Below, piece after piece: positions 49,397 to 58,918 of a stretch of DNA of 64,000 nucleotides (its first letter is position 1; each line of letters starts with the position of its first letter). The notes beneath the pieces were generated by a model. That model worked only from the letters and a program-made list of their open reading frames with translations. It did not search any database and was not told the DNA's origin. The DNA is taken from positions 1-64,000 of the forward strand of contig NZ_PYWN01000042.1 of NCBI RefSeq assembly GCF_003049505.1, read 5' to 3'. This DNA is from Metasolibacillus meyeri (GTDB lineage Bacteria > Bacillota > Bacilli > Bacillales_A > Planococcaceae). The position numbers and the translations under genes were made by a program.

Positions 49397-49462
49397 TTTC
49401 TGCGCGAAAGCGAAGCGACAGCAGCAATCCTTTCTGCGCGAAAGCGAAGCGACAGCAGCAAT
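49397..49462. repeat. Tandem duplication of a 32-bp unit (period 34)
   Basis: Two identical copies (49397-49428, 49431-49462) begin TTTCTGCGCGAAAGCGAAGC and end GACAGCAGCAAT. The core CGAAAGCGAAGCG also occurs, on the other strand, at about 23046-23060 after pyrE. The rest of the 675-base spoIIGA-ftsZ gap holds only this, the hairpin at 49682 and the ftsZ terminator; no gene is supported. Confidence 0.85.
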
Positions 49463-49681
49463 ATTTTTCCTATCGCAAGAATATAGTGATAGTAACAAAT
49501 TTTCTCTGTGACAAGTAATCGTATTAACATGCTTGCTATATTTCTATGCTTTGGAAAGTTGGATGTAGAGTTTGTTTGCTAAATTTTAAAATGTTTATTT
49601 ATATGCTTTTGAGACGACCACTAACTAGTTCAAAAATAACAACTCACTCGTTGAACTTCAAAATTCGCTCAATCCAATTAG

Positions 49682-49718
49682 AAAAGAGCTGTCCGAAAAA
49701 AATTCGGACAGCCCTTTT
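49682..49718. terminator. Hairpin with AT tracts between spoIIGA and ftsZ
   Basis: Arms GCTGTCCGAA and TTCGGACAGC extended by AAAAG/CTTTT, with T-rich flanks on both strands. It may be a second ftsZ terminator or belong to a plus-strand transcript. Confidence 0.6.
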
Positions 49719-49775
49719 CATTAAGCCTTTTACTTCGAATAACGACGCGTAAAGACTAACACGAAGTATAAAAAA

Positions 49776-49820
49776 CTGAGGATGTTAGGAAAAGCTTGTG
49801 CCTTTCCTAACATCCTCATC
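49776..49820 (-). terminator. Terminator of ftsZ
   Basis: A 15-bp stem, GAGGATGTTAGGAAA with TTTCCTAACATCCTC, followed on the minus strand by AGTTTTTTATAC. It lies seven bases past the ftsZ stop. Confidence 0.92.
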
Positions 49821-49825
49821 AATTA

Positions 49826-50968
49826 CTACCCGCGATTTCTACGGTTGCGTAAAAATGTTGGAATATCTAATGCGTCTTCTTGCTGATAGTTTTGTGTTTG
49901 ACGCGGTGCTTCTTGCTGCACAGGCTCTTGACGCAACGGTTGCTGCTGCTGTGTAGGAGCTGCTTGTTGGCGTGCTCCCATGCTTGGTCGTACACTTTGA
50001 CGCTGTGTTAATATATCATCTGAGAAGCCTGTTGCAATAACCGTTACGATAATCTCATCATCTAAGCTATCATTAATAACAGACCCGAAAATCATATTTA
50101 CTTCTTCATCTGATGCTGAAGCAACAATATCAGCCGCTTCCTGTACTTCAAATAAGCTTAGGTTTGTCCCACCAGTAATATTCATAATCACACCTTTTGC
50201 ACCATCGATTGATGTTTCAAGAAGTGGGCTTGAGATTGCTTTTTTAGCAGCCTCTGTCGCACGGTTTTCACCTGAAGCAATACCGATACCCATTAATGCT
50301 GAGCCTTTATCAGACATAATCGTTTTTACATCAGCAAAGTCTAAGTTAATTAAACCAGGTGTTGCGATTAGATCAGAGATACCTTGTACACCTTGACGTA
50401 ATACATTATCTGCTTCACGGAATGCCTCTAACATAGGTGTTGATTTATCAACAATTTGTAATAGCTTATCGTTAGGGATAACAATTAACGTGTCGACAGC
50501 TTCTTTCATTGCACCAATGCCACCTACAGCTTGTGTTTGACGTTTACGACCTTCAAATGAAAACGGGCGTGTAACAACACCTACTGTTAATGCACCTAAA
50601 TCACGCGCAATTTGAGCGATAACTGGAGCTGCACCAGTACCAGTACCTCCACCCATACCAGCAGTGACAAAGACCATATCTGCTCCGCGTAATACTTCTT
50701 CGATTTGCTCACGGCTTTCTTCGGCTGCTTTTTTCCCTACTTCTGGATTCGCACCCGCTCCTAAGCCTCGTGTAAGTTTTCCACCAATTTGTAATTTATG
50801 TTCTGCCTTTGATAGATTTAAAGCTTGAGCATCTGTATTCACTGCAATAAAATCTACACCTTGTACACCATGTTCAATCATACGATTAACAGCATTATTA
50901 CCGCCACCACCTACACCAATTACTTTGATGACAGCAAGCTGATCACTACTTGTATCAAATTCTAACAT
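49826..50968 (-). CDS. ftsZ: Cell division GTPase FtsZ
   Basis: Tubulin homologue forming the Z ring. The 380-residue protein has [15 protein letters not shown], the GTP signature [13 protein letters not shown] and the T7 loop region [12 protein letters not shown] glutamine-rich variable linker (about 330-365) leads to the conserved C-terminal peptide [13 protein letters not shown] that binds FtsA and SepF. Its ATG lies 33 bases after repeat copy C, which separates it from ftsA. Confidence 0.98.
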   Translation of the reverse strand: MLEFDTSSDQLAVIKVIGVGGGGNNAVNRMIEHGVQGVDFIAVNTDAQALNLSKAEHKLQIGGKLTRGLGAGANPEVGKKAAEESREQIEEVLRGADMVFVTAGMGGGTGTGAAPVIAQIARDLGALTVGVVTRPFSFEGRKRQTQAVGGIGAMKEAVDTLIVIPNDKLLQIVDKSTPMLEAFREADNVLRQGVQGISDLIATPGLINLDFADVKTIMSDKGSALMGIGIASGENRATEAAKKAISSPLLETSIDGAKGVIMNITGGTNLSLFEVQEAADIVASASDEEVNMIFGSVINDSLDDEIIVTVIATGFSDDILTQRQSVRPSMGARQQAAPTQQQQPLRQEPVQQEAPRQTQNYQQEDALDIPTFLRNRRNRG

Positions 50969-51000
50969 TTAATTTATCCTCCTACTTCGCTCGACTTTTT

Positions 51001-51232
51001 CCTGTATTAACGGACAGTAATGTTTTCTGTAGTGATAGATAACAGTTACAAGACACCCACCTTGAACCTTACTAAAAGGATTGATGAGTAAATCAACTAT
51101 CCGTAAAAACTCGATTGAGGTCAACACCACGTTGATTACACAAGCGTTCTCACAAAATGTGAAGTTCTTAACCTATGTTCCTCTATCAATAATCAGTAGA
51201 ATCCCCACTGATTGAAGTTTCACTTTATCGTA
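51001..51232 (-). repeat. Structured leader repeat, copy C (between ftsA and ftsZ)
   Basis: Long form (about 232 bp), sense to ftsZ; it starts seven bases after the ftsA stop and ends 33 bases before the ftsZ ATG, filling the gap. The 5' end is TACGATAAAGTGAAACTTCA. Hairpin 1 is CAATCAGTGGGG with a partly decayed partner. The insert shared with copy B includes AACTTCACAT and AACGCTTGTG and a hairpin TCAAC-gtggt-GTTGA. The closing stem is ACGGATAGT (51096-51104) with ACTGTCCGT (51010-51018), one pair being G-T. Confidence 0.83.
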
Positions 51233-51238
51233 AGCTCA

Positions 51239-52531
51239 CTATTCAAAAAACTTATTAAAGATATTTTTTGCTCTATCGATAACGCTTACTTTATTGCCAT
51301 TATCTGTATATTCAACTTGCTGAGATTGCTTTTTAGCAGGAGTCGATTGTACCGTTGCAGCAATATATGGTGAAGCATCTGCTACAGAACTTCTTCCATA
51401 GAACTTATCATCCGCATATGCATAACGAATTAGCCCTACCGATGTTGTAAATGCTGAATCACGTACACCTATATAATCTGGCACAAACACACGTACACGC
51501 GTCTGCATTACTTCCCGTGCAAGCTGAGCAATCCCTTCTAGCTGTGCTACTCCACCAGTCATTACAATGCCTCCTGGTAAATCACTCACACCTAGACGCG
51601 CTAACTCATCTAACACGAGCTCAAACATTTCTTCTAGACGCACGCCGATAATTTCAGCAATATAACGCTGATTATATTGGTCTGTTGTATCTGTTCCTAC
51701 TACAGGTACTTCAAATAATTCGTCATCTGAAGCATCATCATAGAACGCATGTCCAAATTGTCTTTTTATTTTTTCAGCTTGTTCAGTCGGTGTCTTTAGG
51801 ACGATTGATAAGTCTTTTGTAATATGTTCTCCGCCTACCGGGATAACCCCTGTATGCTTTAATAAGCCTTCTTCAAATACAGCGATCGTTGTTGAACCTC
51901 CACCTAAATCGATATAAGCCGTACCTTGATTTTTTTCATCTTCTGTCAAAGCAAAGTAACCTGCCGCTAAAGGCTGTAAATAAATTTCTCGAATTTGTAA
52001 ACCAGCTCGCTCTACACAACGCAATACGTTATGTAATAAAGTTTTCGAAGTCGTAATCATTGTTGCATCCATTTCTAAACGAATGCCTATCATACCACGC
52101 GGGTCTTTAATTTCATCAAGATTATCCACAATAAATTGCTTAGGTATTAAGTTTACTAACTCACGCTCTGGTGGGATAGACATAACTTGTGCGGATTCGA
52201 TGACACGTTCCAAATCATCATCACCAATTTCACGATTCTCACTATTTACAGCAACAACACCTTTTACCGGTTGTAAAAATGTTTGATTTGCTGGTACACC
52301 TAGTATAACATCGTGTATTTTGATACCTGTCATTCTTTCAGCTTGCTCAACTGCTTTTTTAATTGATTGTACTGTCGCATCAATATCAACAATGGCGCCT
52401 TTACGAATTCCAGTCGATTTTACGTGGCCGACACCAATTACATGTAATTGTTGCTCACTCATTTCACCTATTAGCACTTTAATAGAGGATGATCCAATAT
52501 CCAGCGAAATATAAATATCTTGTTGACTCAA
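51239..52531 (-). CDS. ftsA: Cell division protein FtsA
   Basis: Actin-like protein that tethers FtsZ to the membrane and recruits the divisome. About 430 residues, with phosphate-1 motif SLDIGSSSIKVLIGE, adenosine motif AYIDLGGGSTTIAVF and a C-terminal amphipathic helix ending DRAKNIFNKFFE. The likely start is TTG 52531, with AGAAGGAGGTG seven bases upstream; the ATG at 52567 would place that site inside the coding region. Confidence 0.95.
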   Translation of the reverse strand: MSQQDIYISLDIGSSSIKVLIGEMSEQQLHVIGVGHVKSTGIRKGAIVDIDATVQSIKKAVEQAERMTGIKIHDVILGVPANQTFLQPVKGVVAVNSENREIGDDDLERVIESAQVMSIPPERELVNLIPKQFIVDNLDEIKDPRGMIGIRLEMDATMITTSKTLLHNVLRCVERAGLQIREIYLQPLAAGYFALTEDEKNQGTAYIDLGGGSTTIAVFEEGLLKHTGVIPVGGEHITKDLSIVLKTPTEQAEKIKRQFGHAFYDDASDDELFEVPVVGTDTTDQYNQRYIAEIIGVRLEEMFELVLDELARLGVSDLPGGIVMTGGVAQLEGIAQLAREVMQTRVRVFVPDYIGVRDSAFTTSVGLIRYAYADDKFYGRSSVADASPYIAATVQSTPAKKQSQQVEYTDNGNKVSVIDRAKNIFNKFFE

Positions 52532-52565
52532 CTCGCTGCACCTCCTTCTAATACTCCTAATGTTC

Positions 52566-52595
52566 ATTCTATTGCAATTTTTCGCTGTTGTCTAA
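52566..52595 (-). promoter_or_regulatory. Possible promoter of ftsA
   Basis: TTAGAC (52590-52595) and TAGAAT (52566-52571) are 18 bases apart on the minus strand, about 35 bases before the ftsA TTG start. The rest of the 316-base gap to sbp shows no further gene or hairpin. Confidence 0.4.
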
Positions 52596-52847
52596 GCTTA
52601 TTCGCTTTTGTAACGAAATTTTAATGAGATTTATCTTCATTCAGTACAATACTCCCATCTCTATAGCTCGTAAGAGGATTGCTTCTTTCTTATTCGATTC
52701 AACAAGTGACTAAATACTCATTACATGAAGTAAGTTTTGTGGCAAAGATTACACGAAACAAATTAGTTAACCATTTGCGTATATCATCATGGTTTAAGCT
52801 AACTTCCCACTCAATCTATACGAGAGTTAGTCAAAGCGTAATCGCTA

Positions 52848-53210
52848 TTAATTTTCTTGCTTTTTGGTTTTTCTCTCGTCTAGTTTCGTTAATAGTATAC
52901 GTCGAATGACGGCTATATTTTGAAATAATCGAACACCGAATGCAAAAATTGCAGCTAAGTATAAATCAACCCCAATATGGACACCTAAAAAGGCAAGTCC
53001 TGCCGCAAGTGCGATGTTAAAGAAGAATCCTGAAATAAATACTTTATCATCGTAAACTTCCTGCAATTTTGCACGTATCCCCCCAAACATCGTATCAAGT
53101 GCAGCTAATACTGCAATAGATAAATAATTTTCATATACCGCTGGAATTTGAATATCCGTTAGTAGACCTAGCGCAACGCCTAAAATCAGTCCTAACAATG
53201 GCAGCCACAT
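52848..53210 (-). CDS. sbp: Small basic protein Sbp (DUF1290)
   Basis: 120-residue membrane protein with three or four hydrophobic segments, family DUF1290, always near ftsA in Bacillales. It contains AALDTMFGGIRAKLQEVYDDK in its centre and a basic tail RILLTKLDERKTKK. Its function is unknown. It follows ylxX by three bases. Confidence 0.92.
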   Translation of the reverse strand: MWLPLLGLILGVALGLLTDIQIPAVYENYLSIAVLAALDTMFGGIRAKLQEVYDDKVFISGFFFNIALAAGLAFLGVHIGVDLYLAAIFAFGVRLFQNIAVIRRILLTKLDERKTKKQEN

Positions 53211-53213
53211 ATT

Positions 53214-53933
53214 CTAATCCCCTTTTTTTGCCTCACTCAAATGGCTCTTGGTTATTTGAGTTGCTATATTTTTAATTTGAATAAAACTTTTTACGTCACC
53301 AACAACAAGCTCTAAATTATCGATATAAAACTCGTCCATCAGTGAAGATGAAAGTAAATAATTATATAATTTTTGCGCTAGCTCTTCAGATGGCATAATA
53401 ATTTTCACTTCTACATCCACTTTACTTATCGGTACACTATTTATGGTTGTAGCACCATTAATATCTCGAATAGCCGAAGTATGCAAGAGACGCTGTCCAT
53501 CAATTTCAACATATTGACCACCATTGCGATAAATATCATTGACTAAACGGAATAATAGCTCCGGCGATATTGCGTCAATGTTATAACCGTACTCAATTAA
53601 TTCTTTAGCTGGTTTTATCGTTAAAGTTAACCCTGGACCTGTAACAGGTGATAAGCCGATTTGCCGATGTAAATCTAGAACTGTTTCTCGTAACACAAGC
53701 TCTGGGTCGCTTGAGTTAACATCCTCATATTTGCGAATGACTTCATTCATCCCTTGAATATTTGTTAATAATTCAGAATGTCGTTTTTTTTCCTCTGATA
53801 ATGCTTGTCTAATTTCCCAAATATCCCTCGTGTCACGCTCTTTTGGATTTTGCATCGTATTATATTGCACTGCTAACATAAAACCAATGATAAAGGAAAT
53901 AAGTGTAATATGCAGATTTTTATTGTTTTTCAT
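53214..53933 (-). CDS. ylxX: DUF881 family protein YlxX
   Basis: 239-residue protein with one N-terminal membrane segment (about residues 8-23), a coiled-coil stretch (39-70) and the extracytoplasmic DUF881 domain including GPGLTLTIKPAKE and INGATTINSVPIS. The function is unknown; the position in the division cluster suggests a divisome-linked role. It is paralogous to the preceding ylxW. Confidence 0.9.
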   Translation of the reverse strand: MKNNKNLHITLISFIIGFMLAVQYNTMQNPKERDTRDIWEIRQALSEEKKRHSELLTNIQGMNEVIRKYEDVNSSDPELVLRETVLDLHRQIGLSPVTGPGLTLTIKPAKELIEYGYNIDAISPELLFRLVNDIYRNGGQYVEIDGQRLLHTSAIRDINGATTINSVPISKVDVEVKIIMPSEELAQKLYNYLLSSSLMDEFYIDNLELVVGDVKSFIQIKNIATQITKSHLSEAKKGD

Positions 53934-53945
53934 CTACCCTCCCCC

Positions 53946-54674
53946 TCATTTTTCTGCCGTATTGGAAGGCATTGAAATTAAACTACTTTTTTCAAAAGTA
54001 ACATTAATCTGCTCATTTAATAGTTGATCAAAAACTCCCCCTGGAATTTCTAATGATGCGATTAGTGTGTTTGGCTCTCCAATCGCTTCAATCACAAATG
54101 GCGCTGGTGATTGTTTACCATCAATCGTAATAACAGGGCCGTTACAGCTTATATAAGAATTTGTTTTCAAGCGCTGACCATTAATGGAGATTGCCTCTGC
54201 CCCTGCAATCTTCAACTCGGTCAACACTTTAAAAATATGGCTCTCATGTACGATATAATCATTTGGGTTCGTTGAATTTGGATTATATCCACCGTCTGCT
54301 AATGTTAAGCGGATACCTTGTCCCTGCCCTTCAATGTCGCCAAGTAAAAGCCGTAAACGCTCAGCTTCAGCAACTAAATCATCATGTTGCTCTGTATTTA
54401 AAGTTAATTCTTTTTCATAGTTTCGGATGGTTTGTTGCAAATGATTCAGTTCATCTGCTAACTCTTTATTGCGCTCCTGCTGTGTAATTAGCTCCTCGCG
54501 ATAGGTTTCCTGCTGCTGCAAATAAATCGGTGAGCGTGAACTTAACTTTTTATTATCCTTCGTTAAATTGTAGGAAATACCAATAATAAAGCCTATCATG
54601 ATACAGACGATGAGCATAATAAAATATTTGCGTTGAAACAAGGATGGTCTGCTATTCCTCTGATTGTTCTTCAT
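53946..54674 (-). CDS. ylxW: DUF881 family protein YlxW
   Basis: 242-residue paralogue of YlxX with an N-terminal membrane segment (about residues 16-34), a long coiled coil (50-110) and a DUF881 domain with GQGQGIRLTLADGG and GAEAISINGQRLK. Its start lies inside the 3' end of divIB, a 23-base overlap. The function is unknown. Confidence 0.9.
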   Translation of the reverse strand: MKNNQRNSRPSLFQRKYFIMLIVCIMIGFIIGISYNLTKDNKKLSSRSPIYLQQQETYREELITQQERNKELADELNHLQQTIRNYEKELTLNTEQHDDLVAEAERLRLLLGDIEGQGQGIRLTLADGGYNPNSTNPNDYIVHESHIFKVLTELKIAGAEAISINGQRLKTNSYISCNGPVITIDGKQSPAPFVIEAIGEPNTLIASLEIPGGVFDQLLNEQINVTFEKSSLISMPSNTAEK

Positions 54675-55464
54675 CTTGCTCCACTCCTTGTTGCTCGCCC
54701 TCTGCTTTCATATATTCTTTGAAATAAGAGCGATAATATTCTCCTACTTCAATATCAATAATCCCTTTTTCATGACCTTCTGTATTTTCAATCCATGCTA
54801 CAAACGATGGATAGTGATTCAATTTACTCGCAAGTGTTGTAATTTCTGCACGTACTTCATAGCCATCATTCATAAATAATGTGATTGCATAAGGATCTGT
54901 ACTTGTCGGTGTTGCTTTAATTTGCGAAATCATCGCTAACACCTCTGGATTAAGCTTTGCTAGCTCTTGCAATAAGCGTTTACGAATTTTTTCATCATCA
55001 AATTTAAGAAATATCGGTGCATCAATTGGAATTAGTTGATCTTGTACTGATAAAATAACACCATTTTCCAGCATTGGGTAAAAATCATTATCTTTTGCAA
55101 TATAAGCAACTTTGTTCCATTCCTCTATTTGAATTGATACAGTTGTTAGCCATTTACGCTTGACAGTAACAGTCTTCACCCAATCTTGTCTCAATATTTG
55201 CTTCTCGATGTCATCCTCTTTAAAGCTCCACATAGAGTCTCCAATATTTAAGCCTGATTGCTTCGTATAAAATGTAGCATCTTCAATACTTCCTCCAGTG
55301 ACATCAATGGTTTTAATATCACTATAAGGTGATTGGAAATAAAGGAGTAAAAATAAAATTATACCGAATATTGTTGTCAATAATATAAATTTAACATTCG
55401 AGCGCCGCCGCCGTTTCGCTCGTAGTGTAGGGATACGTTCTTCTATATCAATTACCTTTTTCAA
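54652..55464 (-). CDS. divIB: Cell division protein DivIB/FtsQ
   Basis: Bitopic divisome protein forming a complex with FtsL and DivIC. It has a basic cytoplasmic N-terminus (RAKRRRRSN), one membrane segment (about residues 26-43), a POTRA domain (SDIKTIDVTGGSIED), a beta domain and an acidic tail rich in Glu and Gln. The start is TTG 55464 with GGAGGAG upstream. In B. subtilis murG and murB lie between spoVE and this gene; both are absent here. Confidence 0.93.
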   Translation of the reverse strand: MKKVIDIEERIPTLRAKRRRRSNVKFILLTTIFGIILFLLLYFQSPYSDIKTIDVTGGSIEDATFYTKQSGLNIGDSMWSFKEDDIEKQILRQDWVKTVTVKRKWLTTVSIQIEEWNKVAYIAKDNDFYPMLENGVILSVQDQLIPIDAPIFLKFDDEKIRKRLLQELAKLNPEVLAMISQIKATPTSTDPYAITLFMNDGYEVRAEITTLASKLNHYPSFVAWIENTEGHEKGIIDIEVGEYYRSYFKEYMKAEGEQQGVEQDEEQSEE

Positions 55465-55467
55465 CTT

Positions 55468-56553
55468 TTACTCCTCCTTCCTATTTGTATTCATGATTTT
55501 AATAACTAAAGCAACCGTTATCCAAATAACGATTAATGAAGTACCGCCATAGCTAATAAAAGGTAGTGTTACTCCAGTTACTGGTAGCAAGCCGATAACT
55601 ACACCGATATTTAAACAAGTTTGCAAGACAAGCATCGTTATTAAAGCACCGATCATATAAAATTGTTTTAAGCTATATGCTCTTATTGCTAATGCATAGC
55701 CACAATAAAACAAAGTAGCGAACAGCACTAAAATAACAATTCCACCAACAAACCCCATTTCCTCTAATATAATAGAAAAAATAAAATCATTTTGTGGCTC
55801 TGGCAAATATAAATACTTTTGACGACTTTGCAAAAACCCATGTCCAAATAATCCAGCTGGTCCAATTGCCATTAAAGATTGCACCGCCTGAAAGCCACTG
55901 CCAAGCGAATCAGACCATGGATCTAAAAATGATTGGATGCGCTTTAAACGATACGGAGCAGAAATAATCAGTGCTGTTAAACCAGCTATACCTGCAAGCA
56001 GTAAAAAAATATAAAGCTTAATCGGATACTTTGCGATAAAAAGTAACATAAAGGCTGTAACGACTAAAATAAAAACAGAACCAAAATCGGGCTGTAGCAT
56101 AATCAACAGTGCTGGTAAAAATATGATGACAAAATGCTCTAGTTTAACGACTCTTTCAAAGGACTTAACTTTTGCCAAACGAGCGCTTAAATATAACAGC
56201 GTCGTAATTTTTACAAGTTCTGCTGGCTGAATTGTTAACGAACCAATTCCTATCCAGCTTCGAGATCCATTGCGCCAAATGCCAATGCCTGGTATTAGTA
56301 CAAGTATGAGCAATACTAAGGAAAATACATAGAGCATTAAAAGCTTTTTTTCTGTTAATGCTGGACCTTTTATAATCATCACAAAAACAATACATGCTAT
56401 GGCAAAATAAATAATTTGCTTTATATAAAAGGGCGTTTGTCCTGCATAATGAACTGAGCTCCAATATGTACTTGCTGAGTACACAAACACAATTCCAATA
56501 CTTGTCAATAACAATGCACATAAAACAAATAGCTTTTGATAATGGTGCGTCAG
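55468..56553 (-). CDS. spoVE: SEDS family glycan polymerase (SpoVE/FtsW-type), probable CTG start
   Basis: Polytopic SEDS transglycosylase with about ten membrane segments, working with a class B PBP. Motifs: FVYSAST near the N-terminus, LQPDFGSVFILV, and GVTLPFISYGGTSL near the end. By position it is SpoVE. No ATG or GTG with a ribosome site opens the frame: CTG 56553 follows AAAGAAAGG by nine bases and gives 361 residues (366 in B. subtilis). TTG 56514 is the alternative but truncates the first membrane helix. ATG-CCC-TGA lies just before the CTG in the same frame. Confidence 0.88.
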   Translation of the reverse strand: MTHHYQKLFVLCALLLTSIGIVFVYSASTYWSSVHYAGQTPFYIKQIIYFAIACIVFVMIIKGPALTEKKLLMLYVFSLVLLILVLIPGIGIWRNGSRSWIGIGSLTIQPAELVKITTLLYLSARLAKVKSFERVVKLEHFVIIFLPALLIMLQPDFGSVFILVVTAFMLLFIAKYPIKLYIFLLLAGIAGLTALIISAPYRLKRIQSFLDPWSDSLGSGFQAVQSLMAIGPAGLFGHGFLQSRQKYLYLPEPQNDFIFSIILEEMGFVGGIVILVLFATLFYCGYALAIRAYSLKQFYMIGALITMLVLQTCLNIGVVIGLLPVTGVTLPFISYGGTSLIVIWITVALVIKIMNTNRKEE

Positions 56554-56573
56554 TCAGGGCATCCTTTCTTTAT

Positions 56574-57926
56574 TTAAGTGAGCTTCATCACCGCATCAAT
56601 AAATAAATCACCACGAATTTCAAAGCTAGCGTACTGATCCCAGCTTGCACATGCTGGAGACAGAAGCATAACATCTCCTGCTGTCACAAACTTTGCTGCA
56701 TACATAACCGCATCTTCAACATTCGTTGCCGCAACAGTTTGCTCAACCCCACACGATTTTGCAAATTCAATAAAACGTGACCCTGTTTCTCCAAATGTAA
56801 CGACCGCCTTGACATTCCCCATGACATCGCGCAATTCTTCAAAAGAATGACCGCGATCTAAACCGCCAGCTAAGAGGACAATCGGCTGTGAAAATGCAGT
56901 AAGTGCGCTTTTCGTGGCAAGACAATTTGTTGCTTTTGAATCATTATAAATTTGTACACCTTGCCAATTGCGTACAAATTGCGTGCGGTGTTTTACGCCT
57001 GTAAAGGTAGCTAACACATCCTTCATTGCATCAATCGGGCATCCCATTAATAAAGCAGCAGCTACAGCACATAAAATGTTTTGCAAATTATGCTCCCCTG
57101 GCAGTACAATGCTCGAACGGTCTAATAAATACTCACCTTGCCAATAAATAGATGTCGCATCCGCACTAATTCCTTCAGCTGCTCTTCCGCTTGTCGTAAA
57201 AGGAATTCTTTGTGCCTTCGATTTAGCTGCATAGGCTACTACAATTGGCTGTTGTGCATTGTAAATGAAATAATCTTGCCCATCTTGATTGCGTGTTACA
57301 GCAAACTTGGCTTCTGCATATTCCTCAAACGAACTATGATAATCTAAATGCGCCTCATAAATATTCGTTAAAATAGCAATATGCGGCTTAAATGCACGTG
57401 TCCCCATTAACTGAAAACTAGAAAGCTCTGTTACCAAAACCTGCTCCTTTGTTGCTTCTGAAGCAACGCTACAAGCAACTGTCCCAATGTTGCCAGCAAT
57501 TAAAGGCTGCTTCTGTCCATACTCCAGCATTTCAAATAGTAAAGTTGTCGTTGTCGTTTTACCATTAGACCCCGTAATACCAATAAAAGGAGCCTCACTT
57601 ACTAAATATGCGAGCTCCATCTCCGTAATGACTGGTAATTCACGATTAATAGCGTCTGCGATAATTGGATTACTATATGGAATACCCGGATTTTTCACAA
57701 TTAACTCAAAGCCCTCGTCAAGCAAATCCTCTGGATGACGACCACAAATGACGGTAATCCCTTTTGCCAAAAGGCTTTGTGCTGCTGGGTTTGCGTCAAA
57801 GGGCTTCGCATCATTTACTGTGACAAAAGCACCAAGCTCATGTAACAGTTCTGCAGCAGCAACACCACTTTTTGCAAGGCCTAGCACAAGCACTTTTTTA
57901 TATTGCAATCCTGTATAGTCAATCAT
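56574..57926 (-). CDS. murD: UDP-N-acetylmuramoyl-L-alanine--D-glutamate ligase
   Basis: Adds D-glutamate to UDP-MurNAc-L-Ala. The 450-residue Mur ligase has the N-terminal Rossmann fold VLVLGLAKSGVAAAELL, ATP-binding GITGSNGKTTTT and conserved YNDSKATN. ATG 57926 with GGAGG seven bases upstream overlaps mraY by four bases; the longer frame lies inside mraY. Confidence 0.97.
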   Translation of the reverse strand: MIDYTGLQYKKVLVLGLAKSGVAAAELLHELGAFVTVNDAKPFDANPAAQSLLAKGITVICGRHPEDLLDEGFELIVKNPGIPYSNPIIADAINRELPVITEMELAYLVSEAPFIGITGSNGKTTTTTLLFEMLEYGQKQPLIAGNIGTVACSVASEATKEQVLVTELSSFQLMGTRAFKPHIAILTNIYEAHLDYHSSFEEYAEAKFAVTRNQDGQDYFIYNAQQPIVVAYAAKSKAQRIPFTTSGRAAEGISADATSIYWQGEYLLDRSSIVLPGEHNLQNILCAVAAALLMGCPIDAMKDVLATFTGVKHRTQFVRNWQGVQIYNDSKATNCLATKSALTAFSQPIVLLAGGLDRGHSFEELRDVMGNVKAVVTFGETGSRFIEFAKSCGVEQTVAATNVEDAVMYAAKFVTAGDVMLLSPACASWDQYASFEIRGDLFIDAVMKLT

Positions 57927-58897
57927 AAGAACGCCTCCATCATTACTGCGATTAATGCAACAACTAATCCTGTAGACCAAAATACTAATACAACTTTCCA
58001 TTCAGACCAACCAGATAATTCAAAATGATGATGAATAGGACTCATTTTAAAAATACGTTTTTTACGTAATTTAAAGCTACCTACTTGTAAAATAACAGAC
58101 AATGTTTCAATAACGAATACAAGCCCAACTAATAAAAGTAAAAGCTCTGCCTTTACTAAAATCGAAATCATTGCTAAAGCCCCTCCGAGTGCAAGTGAGC
58201 CCGTATCTCCCATAAATACTTTTGCTGGGTTTATATTAAAGATTAAAAATCCAAGCAATGCGCCTGTAATCGCAAATGCGACTAATGCAATATCTGCCTG
58301 TTTATTAAATAAAGCAATCACACCAAAGGCTGCAAAAGCAATAGAAGCTGTTCCTGCAACAAGACCATCTAATCCATCCGTTAAATTAACTGCATTAGAG
58401 AAGCCGACAAGCCAAAAAATTAAAAAGGCTATATAAAATAATCCGAAGTCAATAGAGTAGCCTGTAAACGGAATTTCAACAACCGTATTAAATGTCCCTA
58501 GTCGCAATAACATAAATGCTGCAATTGAAATAATAATTTGGCCAATTAACTTTTGTAATGACGTTAAACCTAAATTACGTTTGAATATCACTTTTATGCC
58601 ATCATCTAAGAAGCCAATCACACCAAAGCCAACTAATACAAGTAACAGAACGACCGTTAGTGTTGTAAATAAGTTAAACATAGTTCCCATAATCAATGTA
58701 GTAGCAATAATTGCCAACAAGAAAATAATACCGCCCATTGTTGGTGTCCCTGCTTTTTTCAGATGGGATTGTGGGCCTTCTTCTCGAATGCTTTGACCAA
58801 ACTTCAATCTTCTTAAAATCGGAATAGCGATAGGTGCTAAAACAACAGTTATTGTGAATGCTGTTACCAAAATGGTCAATGTTGTTGCAAGTTTCAT
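57923..58897 (-). CDS. mraY: Phospho-N-acetylmuramoyl-pentapeptide-transferase MraY
   Basis: Integral membrane enzyme making lipid I from UDP-MurNAc-pentapeptide and undecaprenyl phosphate. The 324 residues form about ten membrane segments, with the catalytic region NLTDGLDGLVAG and the C-terminal PIHHHFELSGWSEWKV loop. In B. subtilis murE sits between spoVD and mraY; here the gap is only 21 bases. Confidence 0.97.
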   Translation of the reverse strand: MKLATTLTILVTAFTITVVLAPIAIPILRRLKFGQSIREEGPQSHLKKAGTPTMGGIIFLLAIIATTLIMGTMFNLFTTLTVVLLLVLVGFGVIGFLDDGIKVIFKRNLGLTSLQKLIGQIIISIAAFMLLRLGTFNTVVEIPFTGYSIDFGLFYIAFLIFWLVGFSNAVNLTDGLDGLVAGTASIAFAAFGVIALFNKQADIALVAFAITGALLGFLIFNINPAKVFMGDTGSLALGGALAMISILVKAELLLLLVGLVFVIETLSVILQVGSFKLRKKRIFKMSPIHHHFELSGWSEWKVVLVFWSTGLVVALIAVMMEAFL

Positions 58898-58918
58898 GTT
58901 AAATCTCCTTTAAATTCA

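Noticed and set aside
49274-49486. 70-codon plus-strand frame between spoIIGA and ftsZ
   Set aside because: It is largely translated tandem repeat and AT-rich sequence and lacks a ribosome binding site.
51001-51232. Repeat copies as T-box leaders
   Set aside because: No T-box sequence (GGGTGGTACCACG) or specifier loop is present; the true T-box at 42528-42775 looks quite different.
56551-56562. ATG-CCC-TGA before spoVE as a selenocysteine or recoding site
   Set aside because: No SECIS-like structure is apparent, and a SEDS protein would not need it; a non-ATG start or a mini-ORF is simpler.
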